Made by a program: the position numbers and the translations under genes. From Poriferisodalis sp965208895 (lineage in GTDB: Bacteria; Actinomycetota; Acidimicrobiia; Acidimicrobiales; Poriferisodalaceae): a stretch of DNA of 64,000 nt. Under the pieces are notes generated by a model, which did no database searches, was not told the origin of the DNA, and was given only the letters and a program-made list of their open reading frames with translations. The DNA is taken from assembly GCF_965208895.1 (NCBI RefSeq), contig NZ_OZ242363.1, positions 3,224,001 to 3,288,000 of the forward strand. The letters run 5' to 3'. This document shows, piece by piece, positions 48,786 to 57,484 of the stretch (the first letter of the stretch is position 1; every line of letters starts with the position of its first letter).

Positions 48786-49700
48786 TCAAGAGCGTTCGAA
48801 CAGCAACTGGAACTCCATGAGTCCGTGGTCTTCTGCTGAGAGGACGACTGGCACCTGCGGAACGGTCACATCAAAGTCCGCAAACGTGAGCTCGACCGAG
48901 CCGACTACGGCGATGACGCTGCCGACGAGTTGCGCTTCGATGTCGACGACGACGGGCTGGGTGATGCCGTTCACTGTCAGCTCGCCCTGCGCCGCGTGGC
49001 TGACCGGCACACCGCTCTCGGCGGCGCCCTCGATGTGCAGTTCCTCGGTGAGCACGAACGTCGCTGTCGGGTGCCGGGAGGTTCCCAGGGCTCGCTGCAC
49101 TGCGCTGTCTCGTCGCCGGTCGTCGGTCTGCAGCGTCGTGAGGTTGACCGCTATCTCCGCGGAGATCACGTGCTCGTCGGCGATCTCCAGCGTGCCGCTG
49201 ACGTCGCCGGTGCGGCCCACGGCCGTGAAAGCGCCGACGCTCGCCAGTTCCTCGTCGACACGAAAGCCAGCGAACGAGCCCGTGGCGTCCTCCAGCGTGA
49301 ATGCTCCGGTTTCGGAATCCACGGCCCATGTGCCGTCGAGCTCAGCAGTCGACGTCACCTCAGCTTGTGGTGCAACGCTCTCGTCGGTTTCGGTGTCGCC
49401 TGTACCTGCGCCGGCAGTGCCGCCGCTCTCGTCCGTGCCTGCGCCGACGCTGCCCTCGGCATCGCCCGCAGCGTCCCCGCGCGCGGGGGCATCGCTGCTG
49501 CTGTCCGCTGGGGCGGTCGCAGCGGATGGCGCAGCAGGTGCGGATTCTTCTTGGGCCAACTCGGCGTCCTCGACCGCCTCGGCCAGGCTCACCTCTCCTG
49601 GTGCGTTGCCAAGGACCCGCCACAGGCCCAGCGCCGCCGCAGCGGCCACGATCACCAGCAGCACGCCGACGGTCAACATGGTCCGACGCCGGGGGCTCAT
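48786..49700 (-). CDS. YceI-family lipocalin-like protein with N-terminal anchor
   Basis: Protein of 304 aa. Residues 8-30 are one hydrophobic segment (MLTVGVLLVIVAAAAALGLW) acting as signal anchor, followed by a 90-residue Ala/Glu/Asp/Ser low-complexity linker. Residues 118-304 form the YceI beta-barrel: GTWAVDSETGAFTLEDATGS, AVGRTGDVSGTLEIADEHV, DSAVQRALGTSRHPTATFVL, GELTVNGITQPVVVDIEAQL. YceI proteins bind isoprenoid-type lipids. The barrel would be extracytoplasmic. It is divergent from the GuaB/GuaC-like gene 28 bp away. Confidence 0.85.
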   Translation of the reverse strand: MSPRRRTMLTVGVLLVIVAAAAALGLWRVLGNAPGEVSLAEAVEDAELAQEESAPAAPSAATAPADSSSDAPARGDAAGDAEGSVGAGTDESGGTAGAGTGDTETDESVAPQAEVTSTAELDGTWAVDSETGAFTLEDATGSFAGFRVDEELASVGAFTAVGRTGDVSGTLEIADEHVISAEIAVNLTTLQTDDRRRDSAVQRALGTSRHPTATFVLTEELHIEGAAESGVPVSHAAQGELTVNGITQPVVVDIEAQLVGSVIAVVGSVELTFADFDVTVPQVPVVLSAEDHGLMEFQLLFERS

Positions 49701-49728
49701 GGCGGGTCACGGTAGCTTGGGGTCGCTC

Positions 49729-50808
49729 ATGAAACTGCGCGACCTGCCAACCGGACTGACGTTCGACGACGTGCTGATCGTTCCGCAGCGCTCGTCGATC
49801 CGCAGTCGCAGCGACGTGTCGGTGCGCACCCGCCTCTCGCGCAACATCTCGCTGGAGCTGCCGGTGATCGCGGCCAACATGGACACGGTCTGCGAGCACG
49901 AAATGGCGATCGCTATGGCTCGTCTCGGCGGCGCAGGAATCGTCCACCGGTTCATGCCCATCGACGCGCAGGCTGCACAGATAGCCGCCGTCAAGGACGT
50001 CGACGACGGCGCACTGGTGGCCGGGGCCGCCGTCGGCACCGATCACGACATGGGCGACCGGGCCAAGGCGCTCGTAGCCGCGGGGGCCGATGTGCTGGTG
50101 CTCGACATCGCGCACGGTCATGCCGATCACGCCATCGACGGCGTGCGTCGCCTGAAGGACCACTTCGCCGCCACTGATGTCATCGCCGGCAACGTCGCCA
50201 CGATCGACGGCGCAGTCGACATGGCACAAGCGGGGGCCGATGCGATCAAGGTCGGCGTCGGGCCTGGCGGGGTCTGCACGACGCGACTTGTGGCGGGCGT
50301 CGGAGTTCCACAGCTGACGGCGACCGACATGGTGGTGAATGGCCTGGCCGAAGCCGGCTTCGGCGTCCCGGTCATTGCCGATGGCGGCATCAAGAACTCG
50401 GGCGATATCGCCAAGGCGCTCGCCGTGGGTGCCGAGACTGTGATGATCGGCAGCATGCTCGCAGGCACCAAGGAGAGCCCCGGCGAGGTCGAGCAAGGCC
50501 CGCACGGGCTGCGCAAGCGCATTCGCGGCATGGCCAGCTTCGAAGCCATCGAGGCGCGCGCCGAGCGCCACGGCGAGGAAATCGACGACGAGTACTTCGA
50601 GCAGCGGGCCCCTGAGGGAGTGGAAGGCACCGTGCCTTACCGGGGCGAGGCGGGCAAGCTGATCGGGGAGCTGATGGCCGGCCTGCGCAGCGCCATGAGC
50701 TACACCAACGCCCGCACATTGGCCGAATTCACCGAACGCGCCGAATTCGTTGCCGTCACCCCCCTCGGGTTGGCGGAGAACACCCCGCACGCCACCCTGT
50801 CGTACTGA
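49729..50808 (+). CDS. IMP dehydrogenase / GMP reductase family enzyme lacking CBS domains
   Basis: TIM barrel of 359 aa. N-terminal LTFDDVLIVPQRSSI and ANMDTVCEHEMAIAMARLGG fit both enzymes. The active-site loop is GVGPGGVCTTRLVAGVGVPQ with Cys about 183; the usual GSICTTR is GGVCTTR here. The C-terminal EGVEGTVPYRGEAG is IMPDH-like, while the absence of CBS domains and the length fit GMP reductase. Actinobacteria often carry such a second GuaB-type protein, shown to be a GMP reductase in mycobacteria. I favour GMP reductase, not certain. ATG 49729 starts at MKLRDLPTGLTFDD. It is followed after 35 bp by queF in the same direction. Confidence 0.8.
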   Translation: MKLRDLPTGLTFDDVLIVPQRSSIRSRSDVSVRTRLSRNISLELPVIAANMDTVCEHEMAIAMARLGGAGIVHRFMPIDAQAAQIAAVKDVDDGALVAGAAVGTDHDMGDRAKALVAAGADVLVLDIAHGHADHAIDGVRRLKDHFAATDVIAGNVATIDGAVDMAQAGADAIKVGVGPGGVCTTRLVAGVGVPQLTATDMVVNGLAEAGFGVPVIADGGIKNSGDIAKALAVGAETVMIGSMLAGTKESPGEVEQGPHGLRKRIRGMASFEAIEARAERHGEEIDDEYFEQRAPEGVEGTVPYRGEAGKLIGELMAGLRSAMSYTNARTLAEFTERAEFVAVTPLGLAENTPHATLSY

Positions 50809-50843
50809 GGGGTCTCGGTACCCGTCGCCCGAGGAGTTCGGCC

Positions 50844-51239
50844 ATGGCAAGCGAACCGGCAAATGCACCGACGCGGGACCTCATCGCGCTCGACGACCCC
50901 TACCCGGACCGTGACTACGAGGTGCGCTGCACGACACCGGAGCTGACCTGCGTCTGCCCGGTAACTGGGCAGCCTGACTACGCCACCGTGGAGATCGCCT
51001 ACATCCCCGACCGTCGCATCGTGGAGCTGAAATCGCTGAAGCTCTACCTGTGGAGCTACCGGGACGAACCCGTCCACCACGAGGCCGTCACCAACCGCAT
51101 ACTCGACGACTTGGTCGCTGCCGTCGCCCCCAAACAGGCCACGGTCGAGACGCGCTGGCTCGTCAGGGGCGGCATCACGACCACCGTCACCGCTCGCCAT
51201 CCCGCCCCGGCGTCGCTGGTCGATACCGCCGGCGAGTGA
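50844..51239 (+). CDS. queF: NADPH-dependent 7-cyano-7-deazaguanine reductase
   Basis: Unimodular QueF of 131 aa, reducing preQ0 to preQ1 in queuosine synthesis. The catalytic Cys 38 and Asp 45 lie in CVCPVTGQPDYATVEI, with spacing equal to B. subtilis QueF (Cys55/Asp62). The QueF motif is ELKSLKLYLWSY (about 66-77), and the substrate His/Glu are in EPVHHEAVTNRI. The length is typical of the YkvM subfamily. ATG 50844. No other queuosine gene is in the window; precursor supply must be encoded elsewhere or salvaged. Confidence 0.93.
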   Translation: MASEPANAPTRDLIALDDPYPDRDYEVRCTTPELTCVCPVTGQPDYATVEIAYIPDRRIVELKSLKLYLWSYRDEPVHHEAVTNRILDDLVAAVAPKQATVETRWLVRGGITTTVTARHPAPASLVDTAGE

Positions 51240-51276
51240 CTGAAGGCCGTCCGGCGGCCTCAATACACTCGAACTG

Positions 51277-53268
51277 ATGCCATTGTTGGCGCCGGCCGAC
51301 AGGCGCATACTGCGCGAGCTGCTCGTCCGCGGGGGGACGGCCGAGATCGGCCAGATCAGCGCGGCTGCCGGCCTGGACAGCCAGACCGTGCAAACGTCGC
51401 TGGACGCGCTGCAGCGATCAGGAATTGTGGCTCCGGTGGGCTCGGTTCCAGGGTTGCGAGGCGTGCGCTGGTCGCTGACCCCGCATGGCCACGAAGTGGG
51501 GCCGTCGCTGGTTGGAAACGACCTCGCCGGTGCTGCCGATGCCCAGGAGACGGCAGGTCCCGTAGATCCGGCCGAAGGCTGGGGATTCCCGTGGCGTCCG
51601 CCGAAAGCCGAGACTCCGCTGTATGCGAGCGGCCTGAGCCGGCGAGCGCGCCGTGTGGCCGACCGTGCCGTCGTCGGCGTTGCGGGGCCGCCGCCCGCAC
51701 GCCGCCGCGGCGGCCGGGCGATTGTCGTAATTCTGCTCGTCGCCGCCACCTTCGGTGTGGGCTTCGTGGCGATGAATGCGCTGCGCGTTGCCGAGATCAC
51801 CGTCTCGGGCATCACCGACGGTGCGATGCTGCGGCCGGCTCAGCTGGCCGGCACCGTGCTGGAGTTCAGCGTGGAAGGCGGCGATGCCACCTCAGCGCAG
51901 ATGCTGCTCGACGGCTTTCCGGTGAGCGGTGTGCAGCGTTACGACAACCGCATTGTGTGGCCGGTGCCGGAGCTGACCGAAGGCGCGCACGCCGTCACCC
52001 TTGACGTCAATCGACGTTTCTACGGCACGGCAACTGCACAAGTGGCGTTCACTGTCGATGGGACACCGCCGACGGTGGATCTGCCGAGGGTCTTCGATCC
52101 GGTGACGCTCGGCGAGCCGGTGGTCCTCGCCGGGTCAGTCGAGGCCGGCGTGTCCCTGCAGATCGGGGACCAGCGGCTCGACACGGCATCGGGCTCGTTC
52201 AGCCTTACCTTGCCGAGCCCGCCCGGCGGGCCGATCCCGGTGGTCGCCACCGATGCCGCAGGCAACACGACGGCATTCGACGTCATCGTACCCATCGGCT
52301 ACCCACACACCACCGGCGTGCATGTCACCGCGGCAGCATGGGACCACGACGGGCTGCGCTCGTCGGTGGTGGAACTCATCGAACAGGGACGCATCAACGC
52401 CGTCCAACTCGACCTCAAGGACGAGGACGGACGGATCGGCCACCGGACCGATGTCCGGCTGGCCCAACTGGCCGGCGCATCGCGCGAGCTGTATGACTTG
52501 CGGGATGCCATCGACGAGCTGCACGGCCTCGGCGTGCGCGTGATCGGCCGCATCGTGGCATTCAGGGACCCGACGCTGACCCGCTACGCCGTGGCCAACG
52601 GAGACCGCGACTGGGTGCTGCAGACGCCTGACGGACGGACGCTGTCCAGCTATGGCGGTTTCACCAACTTCAACCACCCGACCGTGCGGCAGTACAACTT
52701 GGACATCGCCGCAGAAGCGGCTGCCGCCGGCATCGACGACATCTTGTGGGACTACATGCGTCGGCCCGAAGGCGACCTCAGCGGAATACAGATTCCCGGC
52801 TGGGACGGCGGCGACCCGTCACCGGTCATCGTGAGCTTCCTTGCCGAGGCGGGATCCATGCTGCGCCAGGCGCAGGTGTTCCATGGTGTGTCGGTGTTCG
52901 GCATCGCGGCAGATCGCGGCGAGTGGGTGGCGCAGGACATCGGCGCCATGTCCGCCCACGTTGACTATGTGGCGCCCATGGTGTACCCGTCTCACTGGGG
53001 TCGCGGCGAGTACGGAGTGGTGCACCCTGAGGCGCAGCCCTACGACATCACCAAGGCTTCGCTGGCCCAGTTCCAGCGTGTGCTTGCGGGCACCAACACG
53101 GCCGTCGTGCCGTGGCTGCAGGATTTCTCGATGCGAGTGAGTTATGGCCCCACCGAGGTGCGCGCCCAGATCGACGCCGCCGCTGACCTCGGCATCAGCG
53201 ACTGGCTGCTGTGGGACCCTCAAGTCACCTACACCGTCGAGGGCATTCCCGTCTCGTACGACCAGTAG
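51277..53268 (+). CDS. Winged-helix / TM / glycosidase-like (DUF4015) fusion protein
   Basis: Protein of 663 aa with unusual architecture. Residues 1-70 form a winged helix (DRRILRELLVRGGTAEIGQI, LDSQTVQTSLDALQRSGIV). A Pro/Arg-rich linker follows, then one TM segment (AIVVILLVAATFGVGFVAM, about 148-167). Residues 170-335 are beta-rich, Ig-like (FTVDGTPPTVDLP, VATDAAGNTTAFDV). From about 350 comes a TIM barrel of the DUF4015 type, related to glycoside hydrolases: INAVQLDLKDEDG, GVRVIGRIVAFRDP, FTNFNHPTVRQYN, DDILWDYMRRPEG, VDYVAPMVYPSHW. Acidic residues in DLKDED and DILWDYMRRPEG are catalytic candidates. The topology puts the DNA-binding domain inside and the hydrolase outside. Confidence 0.8.
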   Translation: MPLLAPADRRILRELLVRGGTAEIGQISAAAGLDSQTVQTSLDALQRSGIVAPVGSVPGLRGVRWSLTPHGHEVGPSLVGNDLAGAADAQETAGPVDPAEGWGFPWRPPKAETPLYASGLSRRARRVADRAVVGVAGPPPARRRGGRAIVVILLVAATFGVGFVAMNALRVAEITVSGITDGAMLRPAQLAGTVLEFSVEGGDATSAQMLLDGFPVSGVQRYDNRIVWPVPELTEGAHAVTLDVNRRFYGTATAQVAFTVDGTPPTVDLPRVFDPVTLGEPVVLAGSVEAGVSLQIGDQRLDTASGSFSLTLPSPPGGPIPVVATDAAGNTTAFDVIVPIGYPHTTGVHVTAAAWDHDGLRSSVVELIEQGRINAVQLDLKDEDGRIGHRTDVRLAQLAGASRELYDLRDAIDELHGLGVRVIGRIVAFRDPTLTRYAVANGDRDWVLQTPDGRTLSSYGGFTNFNHPTVRQYNLDIAAEAAAAGIDDILWDYMRRPEGDLSGIQIPGWDGGDPSPVIVSFLAEAGSMLRQAQVFHGVSVFGIAADRGEWVAQDIGAMSAHVDYVAPMVYPSHWGRGEYGVVHPEAQPYDITKASLAQFQRVLAGTNTAVVPWLQDFSMRVSYGPTEVRAQIDAAADLGISDWLLWDPQVTYTVEGIPVSYDQ

Positions 53269-53275
53269 GGCTTGT

Positions 53276-53355
53276 CACATCTGGCAGGACGCGCCCGGCT
53301 CGGTCGGCTGCCGCAAGGCTTCGAAGGGCGGCTGGCCACATCTGCTGAGACGCGC
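53276..53355. repeat. Pair of short imperfect direct repeats, 61 bp apart
   Basis: CACATCTG followed by GACGCGC occurs at 53276-53294 and 53337-53355, in the gap between two convergent genes. Function unknown. Confidence 0.5.
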
Positions 53356-53385
53356 ACCGAATGACCAGCTGCGAGCCGACGCGGA

Positions 53386-55080
53386 TCAGTCGAGGCGCTC
53401 ACGCAGCCGGTACTTCTGGATCTTGCCGCTCGGCGTCATCGGGAACTCGTCGACAATCACGAGCTCTTCGGGCCAGAACTGACGGGTCACGTTCTGTGAC
53501 TCCAAGAAATCCGTGAGTTCGGCAAGCGAGGGGGCGTCTCCTGCCGGCTGCACGAAGGCACAGCCGATCTCGCCGAGCCGCTCGTGTGGCTTCGCAACGA
53601 TCGCCACCACGCCGACCGCAGGGTGCCGCAGCAGCACGTCCTCGACCTCTTTGACGGGAACGTTTTCGCCGCCGCGGATGACCAAGTCCTTGGAACGGCC
53701 CGCAATGGCGATGTAACCGTCGGCGTTCATGATCGCCCGGTCGCCGGTGTCGAACCAGCCGTCGGGCCAATGCTGGGAGGTGAACTCCCGGCCTGCCATG
53801 TAGCCGGCGAACAGCGCGGAGCCGCGGCACTGCAGGTCGCCTTCCGCATCGATCACCGGATCGCCTGCTTCGTCGACGACGCGTACTTCGTTGTCGTCGA
53901 CCGCTCGCCCGTCGGTGAGCCGACGCTCGAGCGGATCGCTGGGCCGGCCCACCGTCAGCAGGCCGCATTCGGTCATGCCCCAGCCGGGCAGCACGGTGCA
54001 AGCCGGCAGCAGCTCGAGTGCGCGTTCGAGCATCGGGCGCGGTATTGCCGCTCCGGCGCACAGGAATCGCTGCCACGACGACAGGTCGTGATCGGCCAGG
54101 TTTCCGACGTTGAGCACATCGGCGAGGAACGGCGTCGCGCCCATCGACAGCTGGATCCGGTGTTTCTCGATGAGGCCCACGAACTCGACCGGGTCCCACA
54201 CATCCTGAAAGACGACATGACCGCCGATATGCAGCGGCAATCGCATGCCGTAGAGGTACCCGGTCTGGTGGCCGAGGGTGGATGCCATATGGCAGACATA
54301 CGCCTGAGGCGCACCCGAACCCGGATGGGGCTCAAGTCCCTCGCAGACGGTGTTCACGAAGGCGTCGACGGCCACCGACAGGATGTTGTGCGTGTGCATG
54401 ACACCCTTGGGCATCCCGGTGGTACCCGAGGTGAACATCATCTCGCAGACGTCGTTGGGGCCCGGCCGGCACAGGTTGACAGCGGAGCGGTCGTAGGACG
54501 AGAAGCGGCCCTCCTCGATCAGGTCTTCCCAGGTCATCGCATCGGCGGGCAGCCACGACTCGTCCTCCAGTGAGTCGGTCGTATTCACCGAGGGACCTGG
54601 CACGACCACCAGCTCCGACACCCATTCACAGCGCTCGCGCAGCTCGGCGTGCATCTGCGCCAGGCCGAATCCGCGATAGCTGTCGGCGGTGATGACGACC
54701 AGCGGCCGGCCGAGCTCGCTCATGACAGTGACTTCGTTGTGCCGGAAGATCGGGGCCACTGGATTGACCACGGCACCGATCCGGTCGCAAGCCATCGCAG
54801 CCACGACAAAGTGGCGCCAATTCGGCAGTTGGAGTTGCACGATCACGCCGGGGCGGACGCCGATCTCCAGCAGACCCTTGCTGGCTGCGTCCACCTCGGC
54901 ACCGAACTCGCCCCAAGTCATCGTGCCGAAGCGGTCGGTGATGACCGGTTCGCTGGACCGCTCAGCGGACCACTTGGTGATCTGATCGTCGAGCAGCCGG
55001 TTCGGCCACGCGCCCGACCCGCCGAGTTCGTCGATGCGCTCTGCTTGGAGCGTCGTCTCGAAGAATCGCTTTGCCGTCAC
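53386..55080 (-). CDS. AMP-dependent acyl-CoA synthetase/ligase
   Basis: ANL-superfamily adenylating enzyme of 564 aa that activates a carboxylic acid to its CoA thioester. The phosphate-binding loop is MMFTSGTTGMPKGVMHTH (about residues 213-230). Adenine and hinge motifs follow: GWGMTECGL (about 345-353), DGWFDTGDRAIMNADGYIAI, GRSKDLVIRGGENVPVKEVE, and the catalytic Lys in MTPSGKIQKYRLRE near the C-terminus. The overall pattern resembles cyclohexanecarboxylate- or medium-chain fatty acid-CoA ligases. The start is GTG 55080 with GGGGGTG upstream. It follows the F420-type oxidoreductase by 33 bp and is likely in the same operon. Confidence 0.9.
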   Translation of the reverse strand: MTAKRFFETTLQAERIDELGGSGAWPNRLLDDQITKWSAERSSEPVITDRFGTMTWGEFGAEVDAASKGLLEIGVRPGVIVQLQLPNWRHFVVAAMACDRIGAVVNPVAPIFRHNEVTVMSELGRPLVVITADSYRGFGLAQMHAELRERCEWVSELVVVPGPSVNTTDSLEDESWLPADAMTWEDLIEEGRFSSYDRSAVNLCRPGPNDVCEMMFTSGTTGMPKGVMHTHNILSVAVDAFVNTVCEGLEPHPGSGAPQAYVCHMASTLGHQTGYLYGMRLPLHIGGHVVFQDVWDPVEFVGLIEKHRIQLSMGATPFLADVLNVGNLADHDLSSWQRFLCAGAAIPRPMLERALELLPACTVLPGWGMTECGLLTVGRPSDPLERRLTDGRAVDDNEVRVVDEAGDPVIDAEGDLQCRGSALFAGYMAGREFTSQHWPDGWFDTGDRAIMNADGYIAIAGRSKDLVIRGGENVPVKEVEDVLLRHPAVGVVAIVAKPHERLGEIGCAFVQPAGDAPSLAELTDFLESQNVTRQFWPEELVIVDEFPMTPSGKIQKYRLRERLD

Positions 55081-55113
55081 TTGATATTCACCCCCGCGTC
55101 CCAGCGAGGCCGC

Positions 55114-56046
55114 CTATTGGCCGCGGATTCGTGGAAGCACCTCGGCTGCCATGAATCGCTCGCTCTCCTCTATGTAGTGCATCGGCGAGGCTGCGCTGAG
55201 CACGACGGTGCGGGCCCCGGCGTCGATGTACTCGCGCAGGCGTGCAACGCACCGGTCGGGGTCACCCGCAATGGCGAACTTGTGAACGAGCTGGGAGAAG
55301 TCCTGGGCGTACTGCTTCGACAGGCGCTCCGCTGCGTATTCGACGGCGGTGTCGTTGTCTTCGTGGCAGCAGAAGAACACGAACATGCCGGACTCGACAG
55401 GTGTCGGATTGCCAGCTTCTTCGCGGTATCCCGCAATGGCCTCGATCGATTGCGCTAGGCGTTCAGGCGTGTACATGTACGGCAGCCAGCCGTCGCCATA
55501 ACGAGCTGCTCGCTTCCACGCGGCGTCTTGGCGGCCCGACACCCAGATCGGCGGCGGCGAGGCGGGCTTGGGCGCGAGCGTGACGCCCGACAGCGTGTTG
55601 AAGCGGCCTTCGAAGGTGACGTCGTCCTCGGTCCACAGGCGCTGCATGATCTCGAGCGCCTCGTTCGTGCGGGCGCCGCGTTCACGCACCGGCACTCCGC
55701 ACGCCTCGAACTCCGACGGATACTCGCCGCCGACACCGACGCCGAGGTGGAACCGCCCGTCCGATGCCACGTCGAGCGCGGCCGCGAGCTTTGCGCACAG
55801 CGCCGCCGGGTACAGCGGGATCAGCGTGATGGACGTCATCAGCTTCAGCGTGGTGGTGGCGCCCGCCGCGACCGCCAGCGAGATGAAGCCGTTCGAGGTG
55901 GGCACATGGAAGAAGACGTGCTCACCGGTGGTGGCGTAGTCGTAGCCGAGTGCTTCGATCTCGCGGGCCTGTCCGGCGATGTCGTCGCTGCGGCGTATCG
56001 CCAGCCCGAATTCGATGTTGCCGTCCGCCGGTGTGCTGTCGCTCAT
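55114..56046 (-). CDS. F420-type LLM-class oxidoreductase
   Basis: Luciferase-like TIM barrel of 310 aa, shorter than the two other luciferase-like proteins here and closer to F420-dependent forms. Landmarks: IEFGLAIRRSDDIAGQAREI, TTGEHVFFHVPTSNGF, LMTSITLIPLYPAALCAKLA, DGRFHLGVGVGGEYPSEFEA, PPIWVSGRQDAAWKRAARYG. The loop GRFHLGVGVGGE is typical of the TIGR03619-like group. ATG 56046 has AGGGGGA about 5 nt upstream; an in-frame ATG at 56073 is less likely. Co-transcribed with the CoA ligase, suggesting oxidation of a CoA-activated or activatable acid. Confidence 0.87.
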   Translation of the reverse strand: MSDSTPADGNIEFGLAIRRSDDIAGQAREIEALGYDYATTGEHVFFHVPTSNGFISLAVAAGATTTLKLMTSITLIPLYPAALCAKLAAALDVASDGRFHLGVGVGGEYPSEFEACGVPVRERGARTNEALEIMQRLWTEDDVTFEGRFNTLSGVTLAPKPASPPPIWVSGRQDAAWKRAARYGDGWLPYMYTPERLAQSIEAIAGYREEAGNPTPVESGMFVFFCCHEDNDTAVEYAAERLSKQYAQDFSQLVHKFAIAGDPDRCVARLREYIDAGARTVVLSAASPMHYIEESERFMAAEVLPRIRGQ

Positions 56047-56201
56047 TGCGTCCCCCTGCTGCTTCCCGCTCATGTTCCCTGTCTCATGCGATTGCGCTCA
56101 CGGGCCGTTCGGGCCACGGCTTCGCCATTCGGCTCAGCCTCATGTGCATCTGCGGGCCGGATGTGAAGCGAGACGGTAGCCGCGGGTGCTAGGCCAAGGC
56201 C

Positions 56202-57338
56202 GTGAGCACTACAACTGACGTCCCATCCACTGTCCAACCATCCCGCCTCGACGCGCTGCTCGACCGCTGCAAGCGCGAGGTCGAATCGGGGCTGCTGCCG
56301 AGCTGCCAGGTGGCCGTCGGCTTCGAGGGCGAGATCGTTGCGCAGGCCACCTACGGCGACGCCACCGATGAGACCCGCTACTGCATCTTCTCGGCCACCA
56401 AGCCATTCGTGGCATCGACGATGTGGCAGCTCATCAGCGAAGGCCTGGTGGATCTCGGCGCCACAGCGGCCAGCTACGTGCCGGCATTCGGCGAGAACGG
56501 CAAGGATCAGATCACGGTCTCCCAGGTGATGCTGCACACGTCAGGCTTCCCGCACGCTCCGCTGAAGCCGCCGGAGTGGGACACCTCGGAGTCGCGGCTG
56601 GTCGCCATGGCGAACTGGCGGCTGAATTGGGAACCCGGCACCCGGTACGAATACCACCCCACCTCTGCGCACTGGGTGCTCGCCGAGATCATCAACGTGG
56701 TCACCGGCAACGACTTCCGCGACGAGGTGCACGACAGGGTCACCGGGCCGCTGGGACTGCCGCGCATACTGGGCTTGGCACCAGAGGATCAGGACGGCAT
56801 CGCGGAGCTAATCCTCGTGGGCGAGCCGGCAACTCCCGACGAGCTCGAGGCGACGTTCGGCGTGCGCGAGCTGCCCATGACCGAGGTCACCAACGAGGCG
56901 ATCCTGCGCTTCAACGAGCCATCGGTGCGCGAGGTGGGCGTGCCCGGTGGCGGAGGGTTCGGCACTGCGGTCGACCTGGCGCTCTTCTACCAAGGCCTGC
57001 TCGGCAACCCCGACGAACTGTGGGACCCCGAGATGTTGGCCGTCGGCACCGGCGAGGTGCGCAACACGATGCCCGACCCGATGGGCATGCCGGCCAACCG
57101 CTCGATCGGGCTCTTCCTGGCAGGCGACGACGGCATGTCCAACATGCGAGGGCTGGGCCGCACGGTGTCGCCGATGGCCTTCGGTCACAACGGTGCCGGC
57201 GGCCAGCTCGCCTGGGCCGATCCGGCCACCGGTCTGTCGCTCGGATACACCACCAACGGCTACGACGAGCACGAGGTCCGCCAGCCTCGCCGCGACACAG
57301 CAATCAGCAGCATGGCAGGGCTCTGCACCACGCCCTGA
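56202..57338 (+). CDS. Serine hydrolase, beta-lactamase class C-like, second paralogue
   Basis: Protein of 378 aa of the beta-lactamase-related family. The nucleophile Ser 64 lies in YCIFSATKPFVAS (S-x-x-K is SATK). The Tyr motif region is RYEYHPTSAHWVLAE, and the C-terminal block GHNGAGGQLAWADPATGLS has the H-x-G form replacing KTG. No signal peptide is visible. GTG 56202 is chosen with AAGG just upstream. It is related to 5227-6378 at motif level but clearly diverged. Probably an esterase or amidase. The next region rightward is the AT-rich island. Confidence 0.85.
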   Translation: MSTTTDVPSTVQPSRLDALLDRCKREVESGLLPSCQVAVGFEGEIVAQATYGDATDETRYCIFSATKPFVASTMWQLISEGLVDLGATAASYVPAFGENGKDQITVSQVMLHTSGFPHAPLKPPEWDTSESRLVAMANWRLNWEPGTRYEYHPTSAHWVLAEIINVVTGNDFRDEVHDRVTGPLGLPRILGLAPEDQDGIAELILVGEPATPDELEATFGVRELPMTEVTNEAILRFNEPSVREVGVPGGGGFGTAVDLALFYQGLLGNPDELWDPEMLAVGTGEVRNTMPDPMGMPANRSIGLFLAGDDGMSNMRGLGRTVSPMAFGHNGAGGQLAWADPATGLSLGYTTNGYDEHEVRQPRRDTAISSMAGLCTTP

Positions 57339-57419
57339 TGCCCATGGCTGCCACCAGCGTTCGCCACGGCACCGTCAGCGACCGTTGCCACGTCAATCAA
57401 TAGCCAACGAAGTCTATGT

Positions 57420-57466
57420 ATGATGCATCATTGAGTGACGATTCAATAGCGGGCCAGAATTGAATC
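57420..57466 (+). promoter_or_regulatory. Palindrome and perfect inverted repeat upstream of the DUF262 operon
   Basis: ATGATGCATCAT (57420-57431) is a perfect 12-bp palindrome. GATTCAAT (57440-57447) and ATTGAATC (57459-57466) are perfect 8-bp arms with an 11-bp spacer. Both sit within 65 bp of the ATG at 57485 and are good operator candidates. Confidence 0.55.
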
Positions 57467-57484
57467 TGTCAACGGAGACTGACA

